A stretch of DNA of 64,000 nucleotides from Otatea glauca (taxonomy: Eukaryota > Streptophyta > Magnoliopsida > Poales > Poaceae). The stretch is taken from assembly GCA_036346275.1 (NCBI GenBank), contig CM070727.1, forward strand, positions 10,159,760 to 10,223,759. The letters are read 5' to 3'. Below the pieces are notes generated by a model, which saw only the letters and a program-made list of their open reading frames with translations, did no database searches and was not told where the DNA came from. A program made the translations under genes and the position numbers. Positions 24,903 through 38,100 of the stretch are shown here, in pieces (the first letter of the stretch is position 1; every line of letters starts with the position of its first letter).

Positions 24903-25150
24903 GAATACACAAGGGACGTATTCAATGTACAAAATCAAAAGGAATGATCGTAGAAATTGAATACGCAAAGGATGTGCTGAAAAATCAAAAGGAATGATTG
25001 CAAGAATTGAATACACAAAGGAAGTACTCAATTTACAAAATCAAAATGATTGATCGAAGGTACTGAGTACACCAAGGATGTACTCATTTTGCCAAGTTAA
25101 AAGGAATGATTTGAAAGAATTGAATACACAAACACAGGGCGTACTCAATA
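24903..25150. repeat. Short imperfect tandem repeats in LARD internal domain, copy 1
   Basis: Units of about 55-65 bp share GAATACACAAAGGA.GTACTC and CAAAATCAAAAGGAATGAT. About four degenerate copies are present, and the matching set is at 32971-33216. Confidence 0.65.
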
Positions 25151-27055
25151 CCATGATAAATGTGTTTAGTGCAATCACATGAAAAAGAGGTTTATGTTCA
25201 AAGCTTGATGTTGAGACAAGGATTGTTCTGGGAACTCAACACTGAAGGTGCTGGTTGCCGAGCTTAACATTGACGCGAGCATTGACAAGAGACAGTTTTA
25301 TCTTGTAGCTGCTGGCATTTATGAAAGCATATGCAAGATTAATGAGACATTCCAGATTACTGGCAAGATCGTTGAGCTGGCTTGGGGATTGCTGCTGACT
25401 TCCTTGAAGCGGGTAGGCAGTCGAATCCTTCTTGGCGATGCGTCCAAGTTCTTCACAGTTGATGCAGGAAACATTGTCCGTCTCGTTAGGAAGACAAGGG
25501 TTGTTTACGGATGAAATGGATGATCAAAATTTTCTGATGACACTGATGATCAAGAAGTGGTTAAGATCATGGAGCTTGACTTTGAAATTATTCGATGGAT
25601 ATGCAAATGATAGGAGAGGGTAAGATGAGAATTAGTTTGATTATAAAGTAACTTCCAATTCTCTTAAAATCCTTTTTGTTATTTAAACTTATATAGATTA
25701 GAGAGGATGAGATAATTATATGAGAATGGTTTAGTTCAGAGTCATCTTTTGTTTATTAGAATTCAGTTCATATTGTTTTAGGTAACATTCCGTTCCTTAA
25801 AATTTTCTTAATTAAATTTTCTTATTAATTAAGGGTTGTCATGTCGTGAAGTTTCAACTTATGTCGGCATTCACGAGTGCATCCCGAGAAGCATTACAAA
25901 AGTTAAACAACAGAAGTTTAACAGCACGCAAAGACTTTAAATTCAATTAAGTGCATAGAAGGTCTAAAATTTCCCATCATCGGCTAACTTATCTTAGGGT
26001 ACTTCTTTTTTTCTAACGATCTTTGGTCTTTCATTCTTCATGGAGCGACTTGACGTCGTCGAATTCCTTCTTCCGGGATCCTTTTCAGTCCTCGAAACAC
26101 ATGACCATCTTGGCTTCGACTTGTAATCATGCAATCGTGAAGTGGCGAGGTGAAGTGTCTTCAAATTTATCAACATGGTTAGGTGATACTTATGGAAAGG
26201 ATTGAATAGGGGTTGGTTCAATGCGACTTAGGTATTTTTGATGGGTCTAGCACAATAATAGAGGTTATGCTATTAATTTTAACGAGGAGGCTTTTAAGGA
26301 AAGATCAGAGACTAGAAGAATATACAGGTGAGAAGTTCTACAGAGAGAAGAGATGAGTTGTGATAAATTCTATAGAAAGAAGAGATAAGCTTGTAAGAAA
26401 TGCTATATAAAGAAAAGGTAAGTTGTTTTATGAAATTTCTTTTAATCCTACGGTCAAGGTTTCGGATTCACACATAAGGGCAACTCATCATGAAACTTTA
26501 ACCTAAAGGTTAAGTTCACACGTAAATTAGCCCAAACAGAGAATAAAACTCAATTGTAAATAACAAGATATAGACACTACATAAAAATGCTTTGTATAGC
26601 TAAGCGGCATAATGAGTCTATGTGCAGGGGTTCTTTTCTTAACGAAGAACTTAATATACTCTAATCTTCCACATTTTATTGTTGAGTAATACCACTCTTC
26701 ATGGAGTAAAATCTTGTGGCTTTACTTCGTCTTGTCGGGTAGCGAAGTGGTATGTCCGCCTTCTTGAGGTTGTCGGCGAGATGTTGTCTTCATTGGCTGG
26801 CATGAGGATTGGTAGCGACATCCTTTCAGCAACTTCAGAAGCAACTAGAAAAGATAGACTTTGGGCGAGACTTGTTTTAAGGAAAGATGAATTTGTTTTA
26901 CAAATCGGAATAAAAGTAGAGGTAAGAGTAGAACTTAGCAAGGAGGAAAGAATAGAAATGACTACATTTTGCAAATATAATAACTTTTGGAAATAAATTT
27001 TGAATTTGATCCACTATTATTAACGACCATTCCGTGGTTTATCTGCGATCAAGAT

Positions 27056-27067
27056 GGCTCGATACCA
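27056..27067 (-). other. Primer-binding site of LARD, copy 1
   Basis: The minus strand reads TGGTATCGAGCC, six bases after the 3' end of LTR copy 2. The plant initiator Met-tRNA site is TGGTATCAGAGCC, so this site matches except for the missing A and G. The same variant occurs at 35128-35139. Confidence 0.7.
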
Positions 27068-27073
27068 ATCAGA

Positions 27074-30000
27074 TGACCCCATTTTCACATAAATGCAAAA
27101 ATGGAAATCTCATGTGCAAACAGTACTAGTCACATGATCAGTAGCTAGTACGCACATTTACAACAATTGGAATCACAACCATACATCATTTTATTAAGGC
27201 GGAAGCTAATTTACATAATAATCTTATAATTCAGAGTTTATAGCAGCAAAGAAGCAAAGTCTTGTAGTGTGCCCATCCAATCCCTCAGGCAACTGACAAG
27301 GCATAATCCCTAGAAATTCATCGTTAATATCCCGAATCCTGCGACAAATATGTTTCTTCGAGCTAATCTGATTCTTCACCTAAAAACAACAATTAAGTAA
27401 GGGTGAGTACTTTCGTACTCCGCAAGACTTTTGCAAAGCCTATGATACATGCAAGCCAATTCAAAGGAAAGGCTAGTATGGTTAGTTTGCATAAAGCCGA
27501 TTTGAAATGTAAATACAGAATAGTAGATTGCAAAACGAAATTTAAGTAAAAGCAATTTAATACTGAAGGTAACAGAATGTAAGCATAAATAAATCTCATG
27601 TACCTGGGTATCATGACCATATCCAAGAACCATTTCTACTGTCACAGCAGAAATTTCCGAGTAACCATTCCTACCAGTCCCAGGTAGAAATCCAGAGTTT
27701 TATGAAAATAAAAACCATCTAACTAGTGCTGGCGCACCAAGACTCCAATAACCGCGGGAACGGCTTTTCGAAAAGTTTGACACTCTGCAGAGTTGTACAT
27801 CTTTACCCACAAGTCATGACCTTTTCCTTTTGCCGCATATTTCACGCACCTTTGGCGTAGTGGCCAGAATGTTCATGACGGAAACCTTTACATTATCTAG
27901 GCTAACTTTGCACCGGCCGGTGACGCCAAACCCGTACTATGGTGTAAATGTTTGCACAGTCATTGCACAATAATGATTAAGCATGTCCATAGTATGGCAT
28001 TCACCGTTGTATTAGCAAACGTGACTCCCAACACCTCGGTGTGGGCGCCCCTTCGAGCAACCAGTCACTGAAGAAGCTCGTACTACTCCGTCCTACCAAT
28101 GTGCAAAGTTAAACCAGATAACTTAATTGGTTTAAGGCTGTCCCATACCAGCACTTGTGGTTGTACGGTAAATTCTTGGGTTTAACGAACACGTAGTTCG
28201 GTCCTTAATCCGACACGGGCAATAGTCTCCACCCTACACTACGTACAAGTCCCTTGTACACCCGGCTATTGCCAATAATTGCCCACATCAAAACCATAGT
28301 TTTATTTTCATTTTGATCAAAATACCAACCATAAGATGGTCATACCCTTTTGAAAGTCATATCCAACATTTTTAATCGTATCCAAGTTTTATGTTTCTTT
28401 AAGCACGGCTAAGCATGTCACTAAGTGTAAGTAACCAGATTGACATCAAATATTGTCTACGCTATTCTAGGGTTATCAAGGTTCACAAATCCATACTTAT
28501 CAAGGAAGTTCTATGTGACAATAGGTACGACTACCAATACCCAAAATATAGCAGACTTTAATAAAAGTAAAGTATTCAGTAAAATATTTAATGAAAACAT
28601 TTATAAAACTGGGATCAATATGATCAAAGGGGGTGCTTGCCTTGCTTATTTATTACTTACGACGAAGACGAAGCCACAGTTGACGGAGGCAATGATAGAA
28701 TCATTATCGTCGGGTTCTACACGTGGCGAATAAAGAACGCAATACAACAAATTCAATAAGGGCAAAAAGAAGTCAGATGAAGAATAAAATAAAATCAATT
28801 ATAAGAAGCAGGTGTAACTTAGGGTTTGTGTTGAATGATTTCAATATCTTACGATTTAGATAATTATTCAAATATATTGTTAATGACTTATGATGAAGAA
28901 AACATGGTTTCTTTGATAGATTATCTATTCTTGAATTATGAATTCTAGAGGCTAAAATTATGAATTCTTGTATTTTATAACTTCGAATTATAGATGCTAG
29001 AATTATTTAGATTAATAAGATCTAACACATTTGACAATTGAGCTGTAACTATAAATGAATAACACTTAATCCTTTTTATTTGATTTTGCATCATAAGCGG
29101 TTTCAAACATATTATTTCTGATAGGTTAAATTACCAATTATACATTAGCGGTTTTTGAGAAGGTTCTGGTGATACAAATATATTAGTTACAATTTCTTTA
29201 ATACAAGGTTCATTTATTCCTAGTGAAGTTCATAAAACATAATACTTAGGGTTATTTGGCTATTAGGATTTTATATGCAAAACATGATGAAATAGGATTA
29301 TTTCTTTAGAATATTATAGTCTATACTTTGAAGAACATTCCTAAGTTAATTTCATACATTTTAGTGTTTAGACGTGACATTATATTTGTTGTTGAAAAAG
29401 CTTATATGATATTAAGGGTTATGACAACCATATTGCTTAAGGGTATTGGGTTAGCGGATTGGATGCAAAGCAAGTTGATAATAAAATATTTTTATAGATT
29501 ATGGTAGAACATATCCTAAATATTATTTCTAAACTGATCTTCATAATATTTGCATTTAGACGAGATGGTCTACGGGCTGTTGAAAATGCTTAATTAGCTT
29601 TATCGTTTACACGATAAAGGTTCAGTTTTAGTTCTTAAAGTGCGACTGATTCTTACATGATTATTCATTCATTTTTCTGGCATAAGTAGAGGATATCACT
29701 AAGATTGTTTTAGAGTTAGTTTCACAATATTTTGCTTTTATCCGAGATGTTTTCCACATAAGTAATCACTAGGATTTAGCATGATCTTATTTCACATTTG
29801 CACAAACATAAGGTATTTTCATATAAACAGTAAGGGTATTATTTTTCAGATTATTAAGATATGGTTTTATCAAATTTGAAGTTAGTTTGTGAAAGATACA
29901 CTATTTGGATTATATAAGTATTGAAACTACAATTATTTGGTTAAGTGTTTATTACGACTTTTATTGTAATGATTCTTGCTGGATAACATAATTTGATTAC

Positions 30001-32771
30001 ATTAGATATTTAGAATCTTGTTTATTCTCATGATTTTGTTCTTCACTGAATATGCATATATACATTCTTATACATATACAAGGCTTATGTTCTTATGCAA
30101 TTTAAATTTGTGCATATATGATATTTCATTACAAACATTACAATAATGACTAATCACTTATTCTGATATTAATTCATGTCTTTGTACACCTATTAAATAC
30201 TTTGCATATATATATATATATATATCTATTGCTACGAATTATTATATGCATTTATTCATATATACACATTTTCCATCTGAATAAATTACTATTATAAATC
30301 AAGTCTAAATCTAGTTCATATCTTAATTATTTTAGCCATATATGGTAACCCTCTAACATAAAAGTATTTAGAAATCAATTTGACTGATTTTAGATTCTTT
30401 TACACAAACTATGCATTTTGAATATTTATAGCATTGAGAACAACTTTTAATGTAAAATGATTCAAACAAGGTTTAAATCTAAATATTTTTATATTTTTTA
30501 GTCCCTGGAAGTATAAGGATTCTAATGAGATTGATTTCATTTCATTTTGAGTTTGTTTACAACATTTTATTATGTGGCATATCTTTAGGCCTTTATTCAA
30601 ATTTTGAATTTCAAAATAACCAATCGATCATTTTCAAAATATTTTCACATATTATGGATCCACTTGATTTATCATAAATTTAGGAATTTATTTTATTTCA
30701 TTTGGATTGATAATTCAAAAGTTCTGAACAAATGATTATTCTCGGTATTGGAAAATAGAGTAAATTCGTAAATACGTTTCTTGATTGGAAAGCGATTTAC
30801 GGTTTGAGTCAAGAACTCTACGTTGGTCGACAGAATGGGCCGTCGGGCGAGACTCGAGCAGAGGCGGTGTGGTTCCAGTTCACCGGCGGTGAGGCTTTGC
30901 CGGAGCGGCGGAATCGGCAGCTTGGCGAGCATCACCAAGGTAGCGCGCACCGTGAGTGGCAACGGCTCGTACGGAGATGGCCGGGACATCGCAACACCGA
31001 GAGGGGACGGCGAGCCATGGACGACGGCAAGAAAGTTCGATTTTGAAGCAACCGAGCGAGAGATGAGATGCGCATGAGCATCAGTGAGTAAGATTGGTTC
31101 CATTTTGCTACTTTTTCATGAAGAAGAGTGAACGAATTGGGCTCTCACCGTGCGAGGCAAAGCGGCGGTGGAGCGCACGATCTGATGGCTCGTCGAGGTG
31201 AGGAGCTCCGAATGGGTGCGGAGATGAGTACAGGATGTCCAAGAGGTGCTCTCGGCGCGAGTGATTGGACTACAATGGCCAAAGGTGGGAAATGGCAGAT
31301 GGAGTGATGGCACGGTTGGATTTGGGAAGAAGAGCAGTGCTGGCCAACGTGAAGCTAAATTGCAGTGGGAGAATAGCTAGAGGTCGAGATGGTCGCTCGG
31401 ATGAAGCTATCGGTGGCTTAAATAGAAGAGGTAAGGCGGTCGGTACACAATTGTACAGGATTTGAACGGCAACAAGAATTGCGGCGGCGAGGTGAAGTTT
31501 TCGGCTGAGTCAGGGTAGACTCGACTGAGAGGACAGCCGAGATAGAGTTCTGGCAGGGCAAGCTGGCAGCTCGGGCGACGAGTTGCGGCGCTGACAAGAC
31601 AAAGGACAGAGGCGGTGCGGCTCGGCTGGGCGGCTGCGTTCGCGCGCGAGAGAACGCAGAGGAAGCGAGCAGAAGGAACGGGAGACATCTGACGAGTGGG
31701 GCAGGCTGGCAGTGGGAGAAGGAGAAGGGCGGTTCAGGCCTGACGCGTGGGACCGAGTTAAGGAATGGGTCCACTTGCCAGAGAAAGGAAAAGAATACTG
31801 CCGAAAACTCTGGACAGTACGGGATGAAGATCAAGGTTTGGGTCAGAATAAAAGCTTGAGATTTTATGAAATTTTTTGTGTAGGTAGGCAAGGAAAATAT
31901 AAGGATCCAGTAAAAAGTTTAGATAAAAATTATTTATAAAGATATTTATAAAAATCTGACAATTCCAAGTTGTCACTTTCTGTCACTACTGAATTTTATT
32001 TAATTTAAGATCAAAATCAGTTTATTATTTTATTAAACTTTTTATGCAGATCTATAATGGAATTATTGACATTACATAAAATTTTCATATTTTCATATTC
32101 TATATTTTAATTTTATTAATTCTGACATTGTAATTTCCAGCTTTTCTAATAGTCTGTTTTTGAATTTCTAAAAATATTAAATGATGGGATAAACTCTTGA
32201 TATTTTTACCATACATAGATAAGACAATCATGTCGGCAGGGTTAAAATTTTAACTCAGGTTAGGTTAAGATAACTTCTGAAGAAATCTTGCAACTTCAGA
32301 TTTTTGATTATCTTTTCATGATTACAAGATCTTCTCTTTATTTTAATGTGTTCAGATTAATTTTGACAGAATGACAAGGTCTATGACAGTTTATAATATT
32401 TTAATATTATTTTGCAGATTTTATTGCTATTGGGTTTTTATCTTTTTACTTTTACCATTTTACCATTTCAATTTATGAGACTTTTCTTTTAAAGTAAAAA
32501 CTCAAGAAAAATCAATAATTAAGAAAACTCAGGAAATTTAAATACAAATTAAATATTACATTGCAAACTTATTTTCATATTTTGTTTGTTTTGAAAGAAA
32601 TAGTTTTAGTGAATGAAAATCTTTCTTTTCTTTAAGATTGGAATACAAGGAAAGGAGGAAAAGATATTTATTTAAAACCAAAATCTTTATTCCAATTGAA
32701 ATTTTTATTCAATTCCATTTTTAAATTTAAAATTTTTTTTTTCATATTTTTGAATTTTATGGGATGTTACA
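27074..32771 (-). repeat. LARD LTR copy 2 (middle, chimeric)
   Basis: About 5.70 kb. From its left end to roughly 31.3 kb it shares variants with LTR copy 3. Examples are TGACCCCATT at the start, TATTACTT near 28650, AATACTTAGGG near 29240, and a longer TA run near 30210. From roughly 31.5 kb to its right end it shares variants with LTR copy 1, for example AAGATCTTCTC and ACAGAATGAC near 32330-32370. It is therefore a recombinant of the two outer LTRs. Confidence 0.85.
31418..31427 (-). promoter_or_regulatory. Putative TATA box of LARD LTR copy 2
   Basis: Minus-strand TTCTATTTAA, at the position equivalent to 23364-23372. Confidence 0.4.
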
Positions 32772-32786
32772 GACTACCCCCCTTAA
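32772..32786 (-). other. Polypurine tract of LARD, copy 2
   Basis: Minus-strand TTAAGGGGGGTAGTC lies immediately upstream of the TGTAACATCCC LTR start. This is the usual arrangement for priming plus-strand synthesis in Ty3/gypsy elements. Confidence 0.75.
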
Positions 32787-32970
32787 CAGGAATCTCGTCC
32801 CCGAGATTCGCTGGGTCTAGGGAGTGATAAGAGGGTCATAGGATGGTTCCGATGATACGATTCATCCGATCATTTTGGTATGCAAAGGATTTTGATTTTG
32901 ATTGGAATTGACAACAATCTCGAGCATGAAGGAATGAATGCTCGAAATCAAAATGATTAATTGCAAGATA

Positions 32971-33216
32971 TGAATACACAAGGGACGTATTCAATGTACA
33001 AAATCAAAAGGAATGATCGAGAAATTGAATACGCAAAGGATGTCTTTGAAAAATCAAAAGGAATGATTGCAAGAATTGAATACACAAAGGAAGTACTCAA
33101 TTTACAAAATCAAAATGATTGATCGAAGGTACTGAGTACACCAAGGATGTACTCATTTTGCCAAGTTAAAAGGAATGATTTGAAAGAATTGAATACACAA
33201 ACACAGGGCGTACTCA
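32971..33216. repeat. Short imperfect tandem repeats in LARD internal domain, copy 2
   Basis: Counterpart of 24903-25150, with the same GAATACACAAAGGA-type units. Confidence 0.6.
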
Positions 33217-35127
33217 ATACCATGATAAATGTGTTTAGTGCAATCACATGAAAAAGAGGTTTATGTTCAAAGCTTGATGTTGAGACAAGGATTGTTCTGG
33301 GAACTCAACACTGAAGGTGCTGGTTGCCGAGCTTAACATTGACGCGAGCATTGACAAGAGACAGTTTTATCTTGTAGCTGCTGGCATTTATGAAAGCATA
33401 TGCAAGATTAATGAGACATTCCAGATTACTGGCAAGATCGTTGAGCTGGCTTGGGGATTGCTGCTGACTTCCTTGAAGCGGGTAGGCAGTCGAATCCTTC
33501 TTGGCGATGCGCCCAAGTTCTTCACGATTGATGCAGAAACATTGTCCGTCTCGTTAGGAAGACAAGGGTTGTTTACTGGATGAAATGGATGATCAAAATT
33601 TTCTGATGACACTGATGATCAAGAAGTGGTTAAGATCATGGAGCTTGACTTTGAAATTATTCGATGGATATGCAAATGATAGGAGAGGGTAAGATGAGAA
33701 TTAGTTTGATTATAAAGTAACTTCCAATTCTCTTAAAATCCTTTTTGTTATTTAAACTTATATAGATTAGAGAGGATGAGATAATTATATGAGAATGGTT
33801 TAGTTCAGAGTCATCTTTTGTTTATTAGAATTCAGTTCATATTGTTTTAGGTAACATTCCGTTCCTTAAAATTTTCTTAATTAAATTTTCTTATTAATTA
33901 AGGGTTGTCATGTCGTGAAGTTTCAACTTATGTCGGCATTCACGAGTGCATCCCGAGAAGCATTACAAAAGTTAAACAACAGAAGTTTAACAGCACGCAA
34001 AGACTTTAAATTCAATTAAGTGCATAGAAGGTCTAAAATTTCCCATCATCGGCTAACTTATCTTAGGGTACTTCTTTTTTTTTTCTAACGATGCTGGTCT
34101 TTCATTCTTCATGGAGCGACTTGACGTCGTCGGAATTCCTTCTTCTGGGGATCCTTTTCAGTCCTCGAAAACACATGACCATCTTGGCTTCGACTTGTAA
34201 TCATGCAGTCGGCGAAGTGGCGAGGTGAAGTGTCTTCAAATTTATCAACATGGTTAGGTGATACTTGCGGAAAGGATTGAATAGGGGTTGGTTCAATGCG
34301 ACTTAGGTATTTTTGATGGGTCTAGCACAATAATAGAGGTTATGCTATTAATTTTAACGAGGAGGCTTTTAAGGAAAGATCAGAGACTAGAAGAATATAC
34401 AGGTGAGAAGTTCTACAGAGAGAAGAGATGAGTTGTGATAAATTCTATAGAAAGAAGAGATAAGCTTGTAAGAAATGCTATATAAAGAAAAGGTAAGTTG
34501 TTTTATGAAATTTCTTTTAATCCTACGGGTCAAGGTTTCTGGATTCACACATAAGGGCAACTCATCATGAAACTTTAACCTAAAGGTTAAGTTCACACGT
34601 AAATTAGCCCAAACAGAGAATAAGACTCAATTGTAAATAACAAGATATAGACACTACATAAAAATGCTTTGTATAGCTAAGCGGCATAATGAGTCTATGT
34701 GCAGGGGTTCTTTTCTTAACGAAGAACTTAATATACTCTAATCTTCCACATTTTATTGTTGAGTAATACCACTCTTCATGGAGTAAAATCTTGTGGCTTT
34801 ACTTCGTCTTGTCGGGTAGCGAAGTGGTATGTCCGCCTTCTTGAGGTTGTCGGCGAGATGTTGTCTTCATTGGTGGCATGAGGATTGGTAGCGACATCCT
34901 TTCAAAGAACTTGAAGCAACTAGAAAAGATAGACTTTGGGCGAGACTTGTTTTAAGGAAAGATGAATTTGTTTTACAAATCGGAATAAAAGTAGAGGTAA
35001 GAGTAGAACTTAGCAAGGAGGAAAGAATAGAAATGACTACATTTTGCAAATATAATAACTTTTGGAAATAAATTTTGAATTTGATCCACTATTATTAACG
35101 ACCATTCCAGGTTTATCTCAGCAAGAT

Positions 35128-35139
35128 GGCTCGATACCA
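35128..35139 (-). other. Primer-binding site of LARD, copy 2
   Basis: Minus-strand TGGTATCGAGCC, six bases from LTR copy 3, identical to the site at 27056-27067. Confidence 0.7.
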
Positions 35140-35145
35140 ATCAGA

Positions 35146-38100
35146 TGACCCCATTTTCACATAAATGCAAAAATGGAAATCTCATGTGCAAACAGTACTA
35201 GTCACATGATCAGTAGCTAGTACGCACATTTACAACAATTGGAATCACAACCATACATCATTTTATTAAGGCGGAAGCTAATTTACATAATAATCTTATA
35301 ATTCGAGTTTATAGCAAAGAAAGAAGCAAAGTCTTGTAGTGTGCCCATCCAATCCTCGTGCAACTGACAAGGCATAATCCCTAGAAATTCATCGTTAATA
35401 TCCGAATCCTGCGACAAATATGTTTCTTCGAGCTAATCTGATTCTTCACCTAAAAACAACAATTAAGTAAGGGTGAGTACTTTCGTACTCCGCAAGACTT
35501 TTGCAAAGCCTATGATACATGCAAGCCAATTCAAAGGAAAGGCTAGTATGGTTAGTTTGCATAAAGCCGATTTGAAATGTAAATACAGAATAGTAGATTG
35601 CAAAACGAAATTTAAGTAAAAGCAATTTAATATCAAGGTAACAGAATGTAAGCATAAATAAATCTCATGTACGGGTATCATGACCATATCCAAGAACCAT
35701 TTCTCATCACAGCAGAAATTTCCGAGTAACCATTCCTACCGGTCCGGTAGAAATCCGAGTTTTATGAAAATAAAACCATCTAACTAGTCTTTGGCGCACC
35801 AAGACTCCAATAACCGCGGAACGGCTTTTGAAAAGTTTGACACTCGCAGAGTTGTACATCTTTACCCACAAGTCATGACCTTTTCCTTTTGCCGCATATT
35901 TCACGCACCTTTGGCGTAGTGGCCAGAATGTTCATGACGGAAACCTTTACATTATCTAGGCTAACTTTGCACCAGCCCGGTGACGTCAAACCCGTACTAT
36001 GGTGTAAATGTTTGCACAGTCATTGCACAATAATGATTAAGCATGTCCATAGTATGGCATTCACCGTTGTATTAGCAAACGTGACTCCCAACACCTCGGT
36101 GTGGGCGCCCCTTCGAGCAACCAGTCACTGAAGAAGCTCGTACTACTCCGTCCTACCAATGTGCAAAGTTAAACCAGATAACTTAATTGGTTTAAGGCTG
36201 TCCCATACCAGCACTTGTGGTTGTACGGTAAATTCTTGGGTTTAACGAACACGTAGTTCGGTCCTTAATCCGACACGGGCAATAGTCTCCACCCTACACT
36301 ACGTACAAGTCCCTTGTACACCCGGCTATTGCCAATAATTGCCCACATCAAAACCATAGTTTTATTTTCATTTTTGATCAAAATACCAACCATAAGATGG
36401 TCATACCCTTTTGAAAGTCATATCCAACATTTTTAATCGTATCCAAGTTTTATGTTTCTTTAAGCACGGCTAAGCATGTCACTAAGTGTAAGTAACCCAG
36501 ATTGACATCAAATATTGTCTACGCTATTCTAGGGTTATCAAGGTTCACAAATCCATACTTATCAAGGAAGTTCTATGTGACAATAGGTACGACTACCAAT
36601 ACCCAAAATATAGCAGACTTTAATAAAAGTAAAGTATTCAGTAAAATATTTAATGAAAACATTTATAAAACTGGGATCAATATGATCAAAGGGGGTGCTT
36701 GCCTTGCTTATTTATTACTTACGACGAAGACGAAGCCACAGTTGACGGAGGCAATGATAGAATCATTATCGTCGGGTTCTACACGTGGCGAATAAAGAAC
36801 GCAATACAACAAATTCAATAAGGGCAAAAAGAAGTCAGATGAAGAATAAAATAAAATCAATTATAAGAAGTGTGTAACTTAGGGTTTGTGTTGAATGATT
36901 TCAATATCTTACGATTTAGATAATTATTCAAATATATTGTTAATGACTTATGATGAAGAAAACATGGTTTCTTTGATAGATTATCTATTCTTGAATTATG
37001 AATTCTAGAGGCTAAAATTATGAATTCTTGTATTTTATAACTTCGAATTATAGATGCTAGAATTATTTAGATTAATAAGATCTAACACATTTGACAATTG
37101 AGCTGTAACTATAAATGAATAACACTTAATCCTTTTTATTTGATTTTGCATCATAAGCGGTTTCAAACATATTATTTCTGATAGGTTAAATTACCAATTA
37201 TACATTAGCGGTTTTTGAGAAGGTTCTGGTGATACAAATATATTAGTTACAATTTCTTTAATACAAGGTTCATTTATTCCTAGTGAAGTTCATAAAACAT
37301 AATACTTAGGGTTATTTGGCTATTAGGATTTTATATGCAAAACATGATGAAATAGGATTATTTCTTTAGAATATTATAGTCTATACTTTGAAGAACATTC
37401 CTAAGTTAATTTCATACATTTTAGTGTTTAGACGTGACATTATATTTGTTGTTGAAAAAGCTTATATGATATTAAGGGTTATGACAACCATATTGCTTAA
37501 GGGTATTGGGTTAGCCGGATTCAGATGCAAAGCAGGTTGATAATAAAATATTTTTATAGATTATGGTAGAACATATCCTAAATATTATTTCTAAACTGAT
37601 CTTCATAATATTTGCATTTAGACGAGATGGTCTACGGGCTGTTGAAAATGCTTAATTAGCTTTATCGTTTACGATAAAGGTTCGATTTAGTTCTTAAAGT
37701 GCATTGATTCTTACATGATTATTCATTCATTTTTCTCGCATAAGTAGAGGATATCACTAAGATTGTTTTAGAGTTAGTTTCACAATATTTTGCTTTTATC
37801 CGAGATGTTTTCCACATAAGTAATCACTAGGATTTAGCATGATCTTATTTCACATTTGCACAAACATAAGGTATTTTCATATAAACAGTAAGGGTATTAT
37901 TTTTCAGATTATTAAGATATGGTTTTATCAAATTTGAAGTTAGTTTGTGAAAGATACACTATTTGGATTATATAAGTATTGAAACTACAATTATTTGGTT
38001 AAGTGTTTATTACGACTTTTATTGTAATGATTCTTGCTGGATAACATAATTTGATTACATTAGATATTTAGAATCTTGTTTATTCTCATGATTTTGTTCT

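Larger units (their letters stand above)
24709..27073 (-). mobile_element. LARD internal domain, copy 1
   Basis: 2,365 bp between LTR copies 1 and 2. Left edge: degenerate polypurine tract. Right edge: primer-binding site. No gag, protease, RT or integrase motif is visible in any frame, and the longest frames (88-105 codons) are not preserved in the second copy. Confidence 0.85.
32772..35145 (-). mobile_element. LARD internal domain, copy 2
   Basis: 2,374 bp, near-identical to 24709-27073. Here the polypurine tract is better preserved: the minus strand reads TTAAGGGGGGTAGTC directly before the LTR. The G run is collapsed in copy 1. No coding domain. Confidence 0.85.

Noticed and set aside
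25248..25514. 88-codon plus-strand ORF in the LARD internal domain, repeated at 33317
   Set aside because: The two copies differ by a frameshift after about 70 codons. It opposes the element and has no family resemblance.
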